From Microlunatus flavus (GTDB taxonomy: Bacteria; Actinomycetota; Actinomycetes; Propionibacteriales; Propionibacteriaceae), in NCBI RefSeq assembly GCF_900110855.1, contig NZ_FOFA01000009.1, positions 62,001 through 126,000 of the forward strand: 64,000 nucleotides of DNA. The letters run 5' to 3'. The notes under the pieces were generated by a model that saw nothing but the letters and a program-made list of their open reading frames with translations, was not told the DNA's origin and made no database searches. How positions within the stretch are numbered: the first letter of the stretch is position 1; the number at the start of each line of letters is the position of its first letter. Both the position numbers and the translations under genes were made by a program. This document shows, in pieces, positions 25,119-34,522 of this stretch.

Positions 25119-26171
25119 TCAGCCCTTGTGCGGGTGGTACAGCCACTCCAGCGCCTGCGGCACGAAGGCGGCGTAGTTGCGGTAGTTGTGCCCGCCCGTG
25201 GGGAACACGACCGAGGAGACCCCGGGGTCGGTGCCGACCAGGTTCAGGAACGCGCGGGACATCGCGTACGAGTCGCGGTCCTGCTCGCCCGTCACGACGA
25301 GGAGCCGCCGGCCCTTCATGCCGTCCTCGTGCTCGTACAGCCAGGTCGGCGAGTTCTCCTCGCGCAGCTTGGGCCGGTTGCCGAAGAGGTTGCCGGTGGT
25401 GTGGTCGGTCAGCGGCGTGTAGTAGCCGCCGAGCCCGACCGCGGCGCTGAACTGCTGGGGGTGGCTGAGCATCAGCTTCGCGGCGCAGAAGGCCCCGGTG
25501 CTCCAGCCGATCTCCGTCCACGGCCGGTGGTCCGTGCGCAGGTCGCGGTCGACGGCGGAGTACACGTCCTGGTCGAGCCAGTTCTCCGCCTGCGGGCCGC
25601 CGGGGACGTTCGTGCACTCGGTGTCGCGCGGCGGGTCCGTCATCAGCGGCGGGAAGACGGCGACGAACGGCGCGACCTTCCCGCTCTGGATCTCCTGCAC
25701 CGCCGCGTCGGCGAAGCCGAAGTGGCTGAAGGTCGTCGACGGGTCGGAGGGCTGGCCGGGGAGGAACATCAGCACCGGGTAGCGCCTCTGCGCGTTCTGC
25801 GGGGCGTCGTAGCCCGGCGGCAGCCAGACGAGCACCTGGTGGCTGCCCTCGTTCGTCGGGCCGCCCGCGACGGCGAGGGTCTTGATCGTGCCCTGCCCGT
25901 TGCGCACCAGGCCCGCGGTCCGGATGCCCGGCGCGGGGGCGGAGCGGCCGAACAGGTCGGCCCACGAGCTGTAGAAGCTGTACTGGTCGTTGACGTAGAA
26001 GAACAGCGAGAAGACCGCGAGGACCTGGCAGAGGAGCACCGCGACCAGGCGGGTGGCGGTGCCCAGGACCCGTCCGTGCGGCCGGGACCGCCACAGCAGC
26101 GCCAGCCCGACCGGGGCCAGGCAGGCCAGCACGATCGAGAGCACGAGCAACGAGTGGCTGGTCAGGCCCAT
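25119..26171 (-). CDS. Membrane-anchored esterase (antigen 85/esterase D-like fold)
   Basis: Alpha/beta hydrolase of 350 residues. Two hydrophobic segments within residues 8-60 anchor it, leaving the catalytic part probably outside the membrane. The nucleophile elbow is GWSTGAFCAAKL, the catalytic acid region VVTGEQDRDSY and the histidine region FPTGGHNYRNY, the layout of the putative esterase family that includes mycolyltransferases. The ATG at 26171 follows GGAGGAGGAC, a strong ribosome-binding site. The acyl substrate is unknown. It is convergent with the acyl-CoA synthetase and downstream of the sensor kinase. Confidence 0.85.
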   Translation of the reverse strand: MGLTSHSLLVLSIVLACLAPVGLALLWRSRPHGRVLGTATRLVAVLLCQVLAVFSLFFYVNDQYSFYSSWADLFGRSAPAPGIRTAGLVRNGQGTIKTLAVAGGPTNEGSHQVLVWLPPGYDAPQNAQRRYPVLMFLPGQPSDPSTTFSHFGFADAAVQEIQSGKVAPFVAVFPPLMTDPPRDTECTNVPGGPQAENWLDQDVYSAVDRDLRTDHRPWTEIGWSTGAFCAAKLMLSHPQQFSAAVGLGGYYTPLTDHTTGNLFGNRPKLREENSPTWLYEHEDGMKGRRLLVVTGEQDRDSYAMSRAFLNLVGTDPGVSSVVFPTGGHNYRNYAAFVPQALEWLYHPHKG

Positions 26172-26303
26172 GGGTCCTCCTCCGTACGCCGGACCCGCAC
26201 CGGTCCAGCACACCGACGGTGCCGCCGAGCACTGAGCCAGCGCTGTGCACGGCTCCTGCCTCCCGGACCCGCAGCCGCCGACCTCTTGAAAGCCCACCGG
26301 CAG

Positions 26304-26316
26304 GCTCAGGGAGCGT
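26304..26316. repeat. Partial dispersed repeat at the sensor kinase stop codon
   Basis: GCTCAGGGAGCGT, equal to the first 13 bases of the triple repeat at 22118-22186. On the minus strand its CCTGAGC supplies the TGA stop of the histidine kinase gene. Confidence 0.55.
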
Positions 26317-27763
26317 CCACCTCCACCACCGGCAGCACGACGCTGAAGCGGCACCAGCCCTCGGGCGTGGCCCCGGTGCTGATCGTCCCGCCGTGCAGAC
26401 GGACCACCGCCGCGCTGATGGCGAGGCCGAGACCCGTGCCGCCGGCCTCGCGGGCCCGGCCCGGCTCGAGCCGGACGAAGCGCTCGAAGACGCGCTCGCG
26501 GTCCTCGGCGCGCACGGGCGGGCCGTCGTTGTCGACGTCGACGCGCACCTCCGACTCCCCCGGCCGGAGCGTGACCGCGACCTCGGCCACGGCGTGCCGT
26601 ACGGCGTTGTCGAGCAGGTTCCGGAACACCTGCCCCAGCCGGCCCGCGTCGCCGCTGACCTGGGCGGGCGGCAGCTCGGCGCGGACGACGGGTCCGCCGA
26701 GGGCGCGCAGCCGGCGCACCTCGCCCTCCAGCACGTCGTCGAGGTCGACGTCGCGCAGCACCGGGAGCAGCGTGTGCGCGTCGGCCTTGGCCAGCGTCAG
26801 GAGGTCCTCGACGAGGCCCTGCAGCCGCTGCACCTCCGCACGGACGACCGGCGCCAGCTCCAGGCGGGCCGCGGCGCCGGGGTCGGCCGCGGTGAGGTCG
26901 AGCGCCGCGACGAGGGTCGCGAGCGGGCTGCGCAGCTCGTGCCCCGCGTCGGAGAGGAAGGCGCGCAGGGCCTCGTCGGAGTCCTCGAGACGGCCGAGCA
27001 TCGCGTTCATCGTCTGGGCGAGCAGCGCGACCTCGTCGCCGGTCGGCGGCACCGGGACGCGGGCCGAGAGGTGCGCCGCGTCGACGGCCTCGACCTGCCG
27101 CCGGATGCGTTCCACCGACTGCAGCGAGCGCCCCACGAGGAACCGCACGGCCAGCCCGACGAGCACCAGCAGCAGCGGCAGGGCGAGGAGCAGGAAGAGC
27201 GCGACCGTACGGACGGTGTCGGCCTGCACCTGGACCGGTGAGGCGACCAGCACCCAGACGGGCCCGCGGTCGGCGACCACGCGCCGGACCGCGACGAGGT
27301 GGTCGTCGGGGTCGTCGAGCAGGGGCAGCTCGGGCAGCGTCGTGATGACCGTGGAGTCCGTCGTCGGCCGCAGCGACGACAGCGGGGTCCCGGCGAGGCG
27401 CGGGTCCGAGGTGGCGAGGACGTCGCCGGCGGCCCCGACCACCTGGGTCACCTCGCCGCGCCGGCCGCCACGCTGCACGGCGAGCTCGGCCGCCGCGAGC
27501 CCGTCGCTGCGCACCAGCGCCGTGATGTCGCTGGCCCGGTTGGACACCTCGGTCCGCTCGGTCGTGACCAGGGCGGCCTGGAGCAGGACCAGCAGCACGG
27601 CCGAGCCGGCGAGCAGGGCCACGCCGACGACGACCACGGCCGTCACCACCGAGCGGCGCCGCAGGCCCCAGCGCGCCGGCCCCCAGATCCGTACGGCGTC
27701 GCGCCCCCCGTCGTCGGCGGCGGCCTGCCCCGGCTCGCGGCGGGGTGGGGACGCCCGGGTCAC
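26306..27763 (-). CDS. Two-component sensor histidine kinase
   Basis: Membrane sensor of 485 residues. Helix 1 at about 39-64, an extracytoplasmic loop of about 120 residues, helix 2 at about 186-208, then HAMP, the HisKA box with His275 in SDAGHELRSP, the N-box NLLDNAVRHA and the G-box GGTGLGLAI. The GTG at 27763 overlaps the stop of the PAP2-like gene (GTGA), so the two are translationally coupled. The divergent OmpR-type regulator at 28712 is its likely partner. The signal is unknown; an isolated loop without a named domain was seen. The stop codon lies inside a copy of the dispersed repeat. Confidence 0.92.
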   Translation of the reverse strand: MTRASPPRREPGQAAADDGGRDAVRIWGPARWGLRRRSVVTAVVVVGVALLAGSAVLLVLLQAALVTTERTEVSNRASDITALVRSDGLAAAELAVQRGGRRGEVTQVVGAAGDVLATSDPRLAGTPLSSLRPTTDSTVITTLPELPLLDDPDDHLVAVRRVVADRGPVWVLVASPVQVQADTVRTVALFLLLALPLLLVLVGLAVRFLVGRSLQSVERIRRQVEAVDAAHLSARVPVPPTGDEVALLAQTMNAMLGRLEDSDEALRAFLSDAGHELRSPLATLVAALDLTAADPGAAARLELAPVVRAEVQRLQGLVEDLLTLAKADAHTLLPVLRDVDLDDVLEGEVRRLRALGGPVVRAELPPAQVSGDAGRLGQVFRNLLDNAVRHAVAEVAVTLRPGESEVRVDVDNDGPPVRAEDRERVFERFVRLEPGRAREAGGTGLGLAISAAVVRLHGGTISTGATPEGWCRFSVVLPVVEVDAP

Positions 27764-28557
27764 CAGCGGGGTGCGGAGCCGCCGTCGCGGGCGTGCTCCT
27801 CCTCGTCCCCGCGACCGGTCGGCGGGGCCGAGGTCGGCAGGACCGGCCAGGCCGCGACCAGCGCGGCCGCGACGCCGGCGGCGGCGAGGCCGAGCAGCCA
27901 CCCGCCGAGCACGTCGGTGGGCCAGGCGTGCGCCCGGTCGAGCTGGCCCCAGGCCACGCCGGCGCTCAGCAGGAGGCCGGCGACGAGGCAGGCGGCCCGG
28001 GCGCTCCCACGGTGCACCAGCAGGACGCCCGCCAGGGCGAGCACGCCCCACAGGGCCTCGGCGTCGGCGGTGCGGACGGACGGGAACGAGCCGTCGAAGA
28101 GCGGCACCCCGAGCATCACCGCCGGCGCGGGCCGGACGGTGCCCAGGGCGAGCGCGAGCAGCTGGACCAGCGCGGCGGTGGCCACGGCCACTCCCAGGAC
28201 GGCGGCCCCCAGCAGCGGCCGGTGGGCCCAGCGCCACAGCAGCACGACCGCCACGACCGTGACCAGCACGAGCACCAGCGGCGTTGCCAGGCCGACCGCG
28301 ACGCGGGCCACCTCCGAGCCCACCGGTCCCCCGCCGTGCCCGAGGTCGCGGCGCACCGCGGCGTCCCAGCGGTCCCGGCCGTCGCTGCGCAGCACCACGG
28401 CCGCGACGACGCCGAACAGCGCGAGCGCGGCCGCGGCGACCGTCGCGCCGCCGACCGCGACGACCCGGTGCGGCAGCACCTGGGGGGTCGGCGGCGGGGC
28501 GGGCGGGCCGGCACCCGCGCGGCGGCGCCGCCCGAGGAGGGGGACGGGAGCAGGCAT
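27760..28557 (-). CDS. PAP2-like membrane protein with degenerate catalytic motifs
   Basis: Membrane protein of 265 residues with about six hydrophobic segments resembling type 2 phosphatidic acid phosphatases. The motif regions are recognisable but altered: GTVRPAP keeps Arg-Pro of motif 1 but lacks its lysine; motif 2, normally PSGH, reads PSVR (159-162); motif 3 reads DRAHAWPTDVLGG, with Asp215 kept but the usual His position occupied by Ala. It may therefore be inactive. The ATG at 28557 was chosen as the first start after the non-coding upstream region. It overlaps the sensor kinase by GTGA, suggesting a shared role in signalling. Confidence 0.78.
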   Translation of the reverse strand: MPAPVPLLGRRRRAGAGPPAPPPTPQVLPHRVVAVGGATVAAAALALFGVVAAVVLRSDGRDRWDAAVRRDLGHGGGPVGSEVARVAVGLATPLVLVLVTVVAVVLLWRWAHRPLLGAAVLGVAVATAALVQLLALALGTVRPAPAVMLGVPLFDGSFPSVRTADAEALWGVLALAGVLLVHRGSARAACLVAGLLLSAGVAWGQLDRAHAWPTDVLGGWLLGLAAAGVAAALVAAWPVLPTSAPPTGRGDEEEHARDGGSAPRW

Positions 28558-28711
28558 GGGCCATGGTCCGCACGACGGGCTGTGGTCAGACTGAGCACGT
28601 CGAGCCACCTCCGCCCGCCTGCACAGCGTGCGCACAGCCCGGTGCCCGAGCCTCGTGCGAGGCGGGCCCGGACGAGGCGGCTGCGCCGTGCGAGGAACGG
28701 GAGAGGCGGAC

Positions 28712-29443
28712 ATGCGGGTGCTGCTGGTGGAGGACGAGCCGCTGCTGGCGCGCACCCTGGTGGCCGGGCTGGGGGCCGAGGGCTTCCGGGTCGACCACCA
28801 GGCCGACGGGGTCGACGGGCTGTGGGCAGCGACCGAGCACGCGTACGACGTGATCGTCCTCGACATCATGCTGCCGCGCCTCAACGGCTACGACGTGCTC
28901 AAGCAGCTGCGGGCGCGCGAGATCTGGACCCCCGTGCTGATGCTCACGGCCAAGGACGGCGAGTACGACCAGACCGACGCCTTCGAGCTCGGCGCCGACG
29001 ACTACCTGACCAAGCCCTTCGCCTTCTCGCTGCTCGTCGCCCGGCTGCACGCGCTCGCGCGGCGCGGGCCGGGCACCCGGCCGGTGGTGCTCAAGGTGGG
29101 GTCGCTGGCGCTCGACCCGGTGCGGCGGACCGTGCACCGCGGGTCGACCGAGGTGCCGCTGACCGCCCGCGAGCTCGGCCTGCTGGAGTACCTGGTCCGC
29201 AACGCCGGCGCGACGGTGACCAAGGGCCAGATCCTCGACAACGTCTGGGACCCGGCCTTCGAGGGCGGCACCAATGTGGTCGAGATCTACGTCGGCTACC
29301 TGCGCCGCAAGATCGACGAACCGTTCGGCCTCACGACGCTCACCACCGTCCGGGGCGTCGGCTACCGCCTCGTCCCCGACTCGGGGGCCGAGCCCGTGCG
29401 GGTGCCGACCGGCCCCGTCCGCGCCCGCGGCCCGCGCCGCTGA
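28712..29443 (+). CDS. OmpR/PhoB-type response regulator
   Basis: DNA-binding transcription regulator of 243 residues. The receiver domain has the acidic pocket EDE at 7-9, phospho-acceptor Asp51 in VLDIMLPRL and Lys101 in YLTKPF; the winged-helix domain follows from about 130 (TARELGLLEYLVRNAGATV, then VGYLRRKI and TVRGVGYRL). The ATG at 28712 has GGGAGAGG upstream. It is divergent from the PAP2-like/sensor kinase pair, 154 nt apart, and is presumably phosphorylated by that kinase. Confidence 0.94.
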   Translation: MRVLLVEDEPLLARTLVAGLGAEGFRVDHQADGVDGLWAATEHAYDVIVLDIMLPRLNGYDVLKQLRAREIWTPVLMLTAKDGEYDQTDAFELGADDYLTKPFAFSLLVARLHALARRGPGTRPVVLKVGSLALDPVRRTVHRGSTEVPLTARELGLLEYLVRNAGATVTKGQILDNVWDPAFEGGTNVVEIYVGYLRRKIDEPFGLTTLTTVRGVGYRLVPDSGAEPVRVPTGPVRARGPRR

Positions 29444-29448
29444 GCGCG

Positions 29449-29464
29449 GACCGCCCGTGCGGTC
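29449..29464. terminator. Bidirectional hairpin between regulator and treZ
   Basis: GACCGC and GCGGTC around CCGT form a short stem between the convergent stop codons of the response regulator and treZ. Confidence 0.45.
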
Positions 29465-29486
29465 GGACTGATCGGGCGCCGGGGCC

Positions 29487-31307
29487 CTAGCCGCCCGGCG
29501 TGTACGAGGTCGGCAGCGTCGGCAGCTCGACGCGGGCCACGAGGGCGCTGGTCGGGCCGAGGTGCACGGTCGCGTCGCCGAGCTCGACCTTGCCGACGCT
29601 CAGCAGCTCGCCCACCACCGGGTGCTCGAGCTCGACGTCGGCGGGCTGCTGGCCGAAGTTCACGACGACGACCGTGTCGTCGCGCGTCATCAGCAGCCAG
29701 CCCTCGTCGTCGTCGGACTGCGCGTGGCCGGCCTCGAAGCGCGGGTCGGTGAAGGCGGGCTCCGTCCGGCGGATCTCCAGCAGGCGGCGGTAGAGGTCGA
29801 GCAGCTCGGCGTGCCCGTCGGAGTCGACCTCGTCCCACGCCAGCTTGGAGCCGTAGAAGGTCTCGGGGTCCTGCGGGTCGGGGATGTTCGAGGTGTCCCA
29901 GTCCATCGCCTTGAACTCCTCGATCCGCCCCTCCTGGACGGCCGTGGCGAGCTCGGGCTCGGGGTGGGAGGTGAAGAACCGCCAGGGCGTGCTCGCGCCC
30001 CACTCCTCGCCCATGAAGATCATCGGCGTGAAGGGGCTGAGCAGCGTGACGACCGCGGCGATGGAGAGCTGGTCGGTGCTCAGCCGCGCCGAGAGCCGCT
30101 CGCCGGTGGCCCGGTTGCCGATCTGGTCGTGGTTGTCGCTGCAGACGACCAGGCGCCAGGTGCGGGTCCGCAGCGTGTCGATCGGGCTGCCGTGGCTGCG
30201 CCCGCGGAACGACGAGCGCGTACCGGTGTGGAAGAAGCCCGCCTCGGTGACCTTGCCGAGCGCGTCGAGGGAGTCGAAGTCGGCGTAGTAGCCGCTCGTG
30301 TCGCCGGTGAGGCTGACGTACAGGGCGTGGTGGAAGTCGTCGCTCCACTGCGCGTCGAGCCCGTAGCCGCCGCCCTCGCGCGAGGTGATGAGGCGGGGGT
30401 CGTTGAGGTCGGACTCGGCGATCAGGGTCAGCGGGCGACCGACGAAGGCGCTCAGCACCTCGGCCTCGATCGCCAGCTCCTCGAGGATGTGGATGGCGCG
30501 GGTGTCGTGCAGCGCGTGCACGGCGTCGAGGCGCAGGCCGTCGACGTGGTAGTCGCGCAGCCACTGGTGCACGTTGTCGACGATGTAGGCGCGGACCTCG
30601 TCGGAGTCCTCGCCGTCGAGGTTCGGCGACTCGCCCCAGGTGTTGGTGCCGCCGGCGTTGAGGTACGGGCCGAACTCGGGCAGGTAGTTGCCGCTCGGGC
30701 CCATGTGGTTGTAGACGACGTCCTGGATGACGCCCATGCCCCGGGCGTGGCAGGCGTCGACGAAGCGCTGGTAGGCGACCGGGCCGCCGTACGCCTCGTG
30801 GACGGCGAACCAGAGCACGCCGTCGTAGCCCCAGTTCCAGGTGCCGTTGTAGTCGTTGACCGGCATGATCTCGACGAAGTCGATACCGAGCTCGACGAGG
30901 TGGTCGAGCCGCCCGGCGGCCGCGTCGAGGGTCCCCTCGGGCGTGAACGTCCCGACGTGCATCTCGTAGATCACGCCGCCCGGCAGCTGCCGGCCGGTCC
31001 AGCGCTCGTCGGTCCAGCCGAAGGCGAAGGGGTCGTAGGTGCGCGACCAGCCGTGCACGCCCTCGGGCTGCCGGCGCGAGCGGGGGTCGGGGCGGACCTC
31101 GCCGGAACCGTCGAGCTCGTAGCCGTAGTCGAACTCCCCCACGCCGGGCTCGCCGGAGGGGCCGGACGGCAGCGCGCCGTCGACGGTCCACCAGCCCTCG
31201 TCGTCGCGCGTCATCGGCACGGTGGTCGCGGTGCCGCCGACGGGGCGGACGTGGAGGGTCACCGAGGAGGGGATCGGCGCCCACACGGCGAACGGGGGGA
31301 TGCTCAC
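29487..31307 (-). CDS. treZ: Malto-oligosyltrehalose trehalohydrolase
   Basis: GH13 enzyme that releases trehalose from maltooligosyl-trehalose, the second step of the TreY-TreZ route from glycogen. The 606 residues begin with the N-terminal beta domain ([15 protein letters not shown]) and then the barrel: [13 protein letters not shown], nucleophile Asp261 in [11 protein letters not shown], acid Glu298 in [11 protein letters not shown] and Asp394 in [10 protein letters not shown]. The start is GTG at 31307. The usual neighbours treX and treY are not in the window, so the route must be completed elsewhere. Confidence 0.95.
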   Translation of the reverse strand: MSIPPFAVWAPIPSSVTLHVRPVGGTATTVPMTRDDEGWWTVDGALPSGPSGEPGVGEFDYGYELDGSGEVRPDPRSRRQPEGVHGWSRTYDPFAFGWTDERWTGRQLPGGVIYEMHVGTFTPEGTLDAAAGRLDHLVELGIDFVEIMPVNDYNGTWNWGYDGVLWFAVHEAYGGPVAYQRFVDACHARGMGVIQDVVYNHMGPSGNYLPEFGPYLNAGGTNTWGESPNLDGEDSDEVRAYIVDNVHQWLRDYHVDGLRLDAVHALHDTRAIHILEELAIEAEVLSAFVGRPLTLIAESDLNDPRLITSREGGGYGLDAQWSDDFHHALYVSLTGDTSGYYADFDSLDALGKVTEAGFFHTGTRSSFRGRSHGSPIDTLRTRTWRLVVCSDNHDQIGNRATGERLSARLSTDQLSIAAVVTLLSPFTPMIFMGEEWGASTPWRFFTSHPEPELATAVQEGRIEEFKAMDWDTSNIPDPQDPETFYGSKLAWDEVDSDGHAELLDLYRRLLEIRRTEPAFTDPRFEAGHAQSDDDEGWLLMTRDDTVVVVNFGQQPADVELEHPVVGELLSVGKVELGDATVHLGPTSALVARVELPTLPTSYTPGG

Positions 31308-31507
31308 GGCGTCGTCTCTCTGATCAGGCGCACGGTCTACGAAGGGCCGCGCGTCGCGGTGACGCTACCGGCCCGGGAGCCGGAGTGGCTGCGGGTCTTG
31401 CCCGGCACCCGCTGGGATCGACCCGCTCGATGCGCGGCCGGCCCCGGGTCCCCGCCCGGCCGCGGCCGCCGACGCCATCGAGTGGGGGGAGGACGGCGAG
31501 CCGTCGC

Positions 31508-32569
31508 TCAGAGCTCGCAGCCGACCAGGACCGGCTCGGGCTCGAGGGTGATGCCGTACGCGCGGCGGACCCCGTCGCGGACCTCGCGGGCCAGGGCCAG
31601 GACGTCGGAGGCGTGCGCCGACCCGCGGTTGGTCAGGGCGAGCGTGTGCTTGGTCGAGAGCCGGGCCGGCCCGTCGCCGAACCCACGGCCGAAGCCGGCA
31701 CGCTCGATGAGCCAGGCGGCACTGGTCTTGACCTGCCCGTCGGGCTGCGGGTAGCGCGGCGCGCCCTCGGGTAGCCCCGCTGCGGCGGCCTCGTCGAGGA
31801 CGGGGTTGGTGAAGAACGACCCGGCCGACCAGGTGTCGGGATCGACGTCGTCGAGCACCATGCCCTTGGACGAGCGCAGCCGGAGCACCGCCTCGCGCAC
31901 CTCGGCGGCCGGCACCCGCGCGCCCGCCTCGACCCCCAGGACGCGCGCGAGCTCGGCGTAGCGCACCGGCGCGGACAGCGAGCCGAGCCGCAGCTGGAAG
32001 GTCACGTCGAGCACCACGTAGCGCCCGGGGTGGGCCTTGAACACCGAGCTGCGGTAGCCGAAGCCGCACTCCACCGCGAAGAGCGTGCGCACCTTCCCGG
32101 TGCTGCGGTCGAGCGTCCGCACGGTGGTGATGTGCTGGCCGACCTCGGCCCCGTACGCGCCGACGTTCTGGATCGGCGTCGCGCCGACGGAGCCGGGGAT
32201 GCCGGACAGCGCCTCGAGCCCGCTGAAGCCGCGCTCGACGGTCAGCGCGACGAACGGGTCCCACGGCTCCCCGGCGGCCACGGTGAGGACCGCGCCGGAG
32301 CAGGCGGCCACGTCGTCGGCGACGCCGCGCGTCGCCACCTTGACCACGGTGCCGTCGAAGCCGGCGTCGCCGACGAGGAGGTTCGACCCGCCGCCGAGCA
32401 CCAGGACGGGCTCGCCGGCCGCGTCGAGGGCGCGGACGACCGCGACGAGCTCGGTGGCGGAGGTGACCTCGACGTAGTCGCGGGCGGGGCCACCGACGCG
32501 GAGGGTGGTCTGCGTCGCGAGGGGCACGCCGTGGCGGGCGGGGAGCCCGCCCAGCACCGCCGCCGTCAC
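31508..32569 (-). CDS. murB: UDP-N-acetylenolpyruvoylglucosamine reductase
   Basis: FAD enzyme that makes UDP-N-acetylmuramate for peptidoglycan. In 353 residues the FAD-binding segments LGGGSNLLVGDAGFDG and SGIPGSVGATPIQNVGAYG are clear, as is YRSSVFK with the catalytic-site residues and SAGSFFTNPV carrying the proton-donor serine. The GTG start at 32569 overlaps the hadB-like stop by GTGA, so murB is the third gene of a coupled operon. This had-murB arrangement near rpmG and secE is common in actinobacteria. Confidence 0.97.
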   Translation of the reverse strand: MTAAVLGGLPARHGVPLATQTTLRVGGPARDYVEVTSATELVAVVRALDAAGEPVLVLGGGSNLLVGDAGFDGTVVKVATRGVADDVAACSGAVLTVAAGEPWDPFVALTVERGFSGLEALSGIPGSVGATPIQNVGAYGAEVGQHITTVRTLDRSTGKVRTLFAVECGFGYRSSVFKAHPGRYVVLDVTFQLRLGSLSAPVRYAELARVLGVEAGARVPAAEVREAVLRLRSSKGMVLDDVDPDTWSAGSFFTNPVLDEAAAAGLPEGAPRYPQPDGQVKTSAAWLIERAGFGRGFGDGPARLSTKHTLALTNRGSAHASDVLALAREVRDGVRRAYGITLEPEPVLVGCEL

Positions 32570-33003
32570 GCGGGGTCCCGGGCGAGGACGACGCGGGCCG
32601 CGCCGAGCACCTTCTCGCCGCCGCAGGTGACCTCGAGGGTCACCGTGGTGGTCTCCTCGTCGGCGGCGGTGACCGTTCCGGAGACGAGCAGCTCGGCGCC
32701 GACCCCGTCGTCGGGCACGGGCACCGGACGCGTGAACCGCGCCCCGTACGACACGAGCCGCGCGTCCGGGCCGGCCCAGGCGGTCACCGCCCGCGCGGCG
32801 ACGGCCATGGTGAGCATGCCGTGGGCGACGACGCCGGGCAGCCCCAGCGAGGTCGCCGCGTGGTCGGAGTAGTGGATGGGGTTGAAGTCGCCGGACGCGC
32901 CGGCGTAGCGCACGAGCGACTCACGCGTCAGGTGGGCGGTGAGGGGCGGCAGGACCGTCCCGGTCCCGACGGTCCCAGCGGTCTCCGTGGTCTCGGTGGT
33001 CAC
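32566..33003 (-). CDS. MaoC-type (3R)-hydroxyacyl dehydratase, HadB-like subunit
   Basis: Hot-dog-fold dehydratase subunit of 145 residues carrying the catalytic hydratase 2 motif (DFNPIHYSDHAATSLGLP), with the Asp and His expected for water abstraction. In mycobacteria HadB pairs with HadA or HadC in type II fatty acid synthesis; here it overlaps the HadA-like gene upstream and murB downstream by GTGA on both sides. The exact chain type processed is unknown. Start at the GTG at 33003. Confidence 0.92.
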   Translation of the reverse strand: MTTETTETAGTVGTGTVLPPLTAHLTRESLVRYAGASGDFNPIHYSDHAATSLGLPGVVAHGMLTMAVAARAVTAWAGPDARLVSYGARFTRPVPVPDDGVGAELLVSGTVTAADEETTTVTLEVTCGGEKVLGAARVVLARDPA

Positions 33004-33422
33004 GCGGCCTCCTCGCGGGTGTGCACGAACGTGGACGCGGCGCTGAGCACCGGGGCGCCGAGGACGTCGGCGACGTCGACCGTCACCGAGACGATCTCGG
33101 TCGCCCCGCGCACCCGCACCTTGTCGATCCGCAGCGTGGCCGTGACCAGGTCGCCGGCGCGCAGCTCGCGGGTGTAGCGGAACTGCTGGTCGGCGTGCAC
33201 GACGCGCTCCAGGCTGAGCCCGAGCTCGGGGTCGGTGAACAGCGAGCCCCAGGCCGCGTTGGTGACGACGGCGGCGAAGGTCGGCGGCGCCGCCGGGTGC
33301 GCCTCCTCGACCAGCGCGGGCTCGCCGACGGCCGCCGCGAACTCCGCCAGCTTGACGCGCGTGACCTCGTACGGCTCGGTGGGTGCGTACGCCTTGCCGG
33401 CGTGGTCGGGCGTGATCGGCAC
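33000..33422 (-). CDS. MaoC N-terminal-type dehydratase, HadA-like subunit
   Basis: Non-catalytic hot-dog partner of HadB, 140 residues, with the FAS1-like dehydratase pattern: YEVTRVKLAEFAAAVGEP, PPTFAAVVTNAAW and VVHADQQFRYTRELRAGD. The GTG at 33422 is chosen because TAGCCT lies 7 nt upstream, a leaderless signature; the open frame continues upstream without similarity. It begins the hadA-hadB-murB operon. Confidence 0.9.
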   Translation of the reverse strand: MPITPDHAGKAYAPTEPYEVTRVKLAEFAAAVGEPALVEEAHPAAPPTFAAVVTNAAWGSLFTDPELGLSLERVVHADQQFRYTRELRAGDLVTATLRIDKVRVRGATEIVSVTVDVADVLGAPVLSAASTFVHTREEAA

Positions 33423-33429
33423 GGGGACG

Positions 33430-33435
33430 AGGCTA
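33430..33435 (-). promoter_or_regulatory. Leaderless -10 element of hadA-hadB-murB
   Basis: TAGCCT on the minus strand, 7 nt before the GTG at 33422, with no ribosome-binding site between. Confidence 0.6.
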
Positions 33436-33492
33436 GCCGGGAGCGGGCCGGCCCCGCCTGCTGAGCGGGGACGGCACGCGCCGGGCCGGCAC

Positions 33493-34248
33493 CTACCGGC
33501 CGAGCGCCGCTGCGTAGCGCGCGAGCACGAGCGGTGCGGCGAAGGCGCCGAGCGGCTCGACGACGGGCCAGCCGCGCTCCTCGAACCGGGCGCGGACCGG
33601 GTCGAGCAGCAGCCCGTCGGCCAGGAACAGCGGCCAGAGCGCGACCGGCTCGCCCAGGTCGCCCAGGACCTGGTCCACCCGCGGGTCGCAGGTGCCGAAG
33701 GCGGCGCGGACGCGGCCGCGGCGGCCGTCCGACAGCCGGGCGGCGAGGTCGGCGACCGCCTCGTTGGCCTCGGCGCGCGACGAGCCGACCGCGAGCAGCA
33801 CGGCGTCGAGGTCGCCGTCGACGCCGGCCCCGTCCAGCGCGCCGCGGAGCACGTCGCCCACGTCGTCGCCGGTCCCGAGGACGTCGGCGACGACGAGGTC
33901 GAGCCCGCTGGACGCGGACGCGGCCGCGACCGCCTCGGGAACGTCGACCCGGGCGTGGAACGCCTGCGTGAACAGCAGCGGGACGACCACCGCACGTTCG
34001 TGGCCCTCCTCGGCCAGGAGGGCGGCGACGGCGCCGAGGTCCGGCTCGGCCAGGTCCAGGTACGCCGCGTGCGCCGGGACGCCGGCCGCGGCCCCGACGG
34101 CGATCATCAGCGCCTCGATGGCGTCGGACCCGCGGGGGTGGCGGCTGCCGTGGGCGAGCCCGACCACGGGGACCACGTCGGCGGCCGCGACGGAGGAGGA
34201 AGCAGACGAGCCGCCCGCGGTGGCGGGCGGCTCGTGGAAGAACGTCAT
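33493..34248 (-). CDS. CbiX/SirB-type sirohydrochlorin chelatase
   Basis: Chelatase family that inserts Co2+ or Fe2+ into sirohydrochlorin. The 251 residues form two similar halves; the first has the metal-binding histidine in LAHGSRHPRGSDAIE and PLLFTQAFHARVDVP, the second has LWPLFLADGLLLD. Length and two-domain layout match the longer CbiX forms. The ATG at 34248 is preceded by CATGAT and a 6-nt spacer. No other tetrapyrrole genes are near, so iron or cobalt use cannot be decided. Confidence 0.85.
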   Translation of the reverse strand: MTFFHEPPATAGGSSASSSVAAADVVPVVGLAHGSRHPRGSDAIEALMIAVGAAAGVPAHAAYLDLAEPDLGAVAALLAEEGHERAVVVPLLFTQAFHARVDVPEAVAAASASSGLDLVVADVLGTGDDVGDVLRGALDGAGVDGDLDAVLLAVGSSRAEANEAVADLAARLSDGRRGRVRAAFGTCDPRVDQVLGDLGEPVALWPLFLADGLLLDPVRARFEERGWPVVEPLGAFAAPLVLARYAAALGR

Positions 34249-34281
34249 GCGGGGATCATGCGGGCGCAGGCCCCGCGGACC

Positions 34282-34449
34282 TCAGCGGGTCTCGCGGTGG
34301 ACCGTGTGACGCCGGTCCTTGGGGCAGAACTTCTTCAGCTCCAGGCGGTCGGGGTCGTTGCGCCGGTTCTTCTTGGTGATGTAGTTGCGCTCCTTGCACT
34401 CGGTGCAGGCGAGCGTGATCTTCGGTCGGACGTCCGAGGACTTGGCCAT
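34282..34449 (-). CDS. rpmG: 50S ribosomal protein L33
   Basis: Small large-subunit protein, 55 residues ([20 protein letters not shown]). The first zinc pair is CTEC, but the second reads CPKD, so only three of the four cysteines of zinc-type L33 remain and Asp replaces the last. The ATG at 34449 has AGGAAG upstream. It lies downstream of tRNA-Met and tRNA-Thr on the same strand, a conserved position before had-murB and secE. Confidence 0.95.
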   Translation of the reverse strand: MAKSSDVRPKITLACTECKERNYITKKNRRNDPDRLELKKFCPKDRRHTVHRETR

Positions 34450-34522
34450 GGTGGTGCTTCTTCCTGGTGGGGTGCCCGGACCGACTGTGTGATGCCCGAG
34501 CCCTGTGTCTCTCACGAGACGT

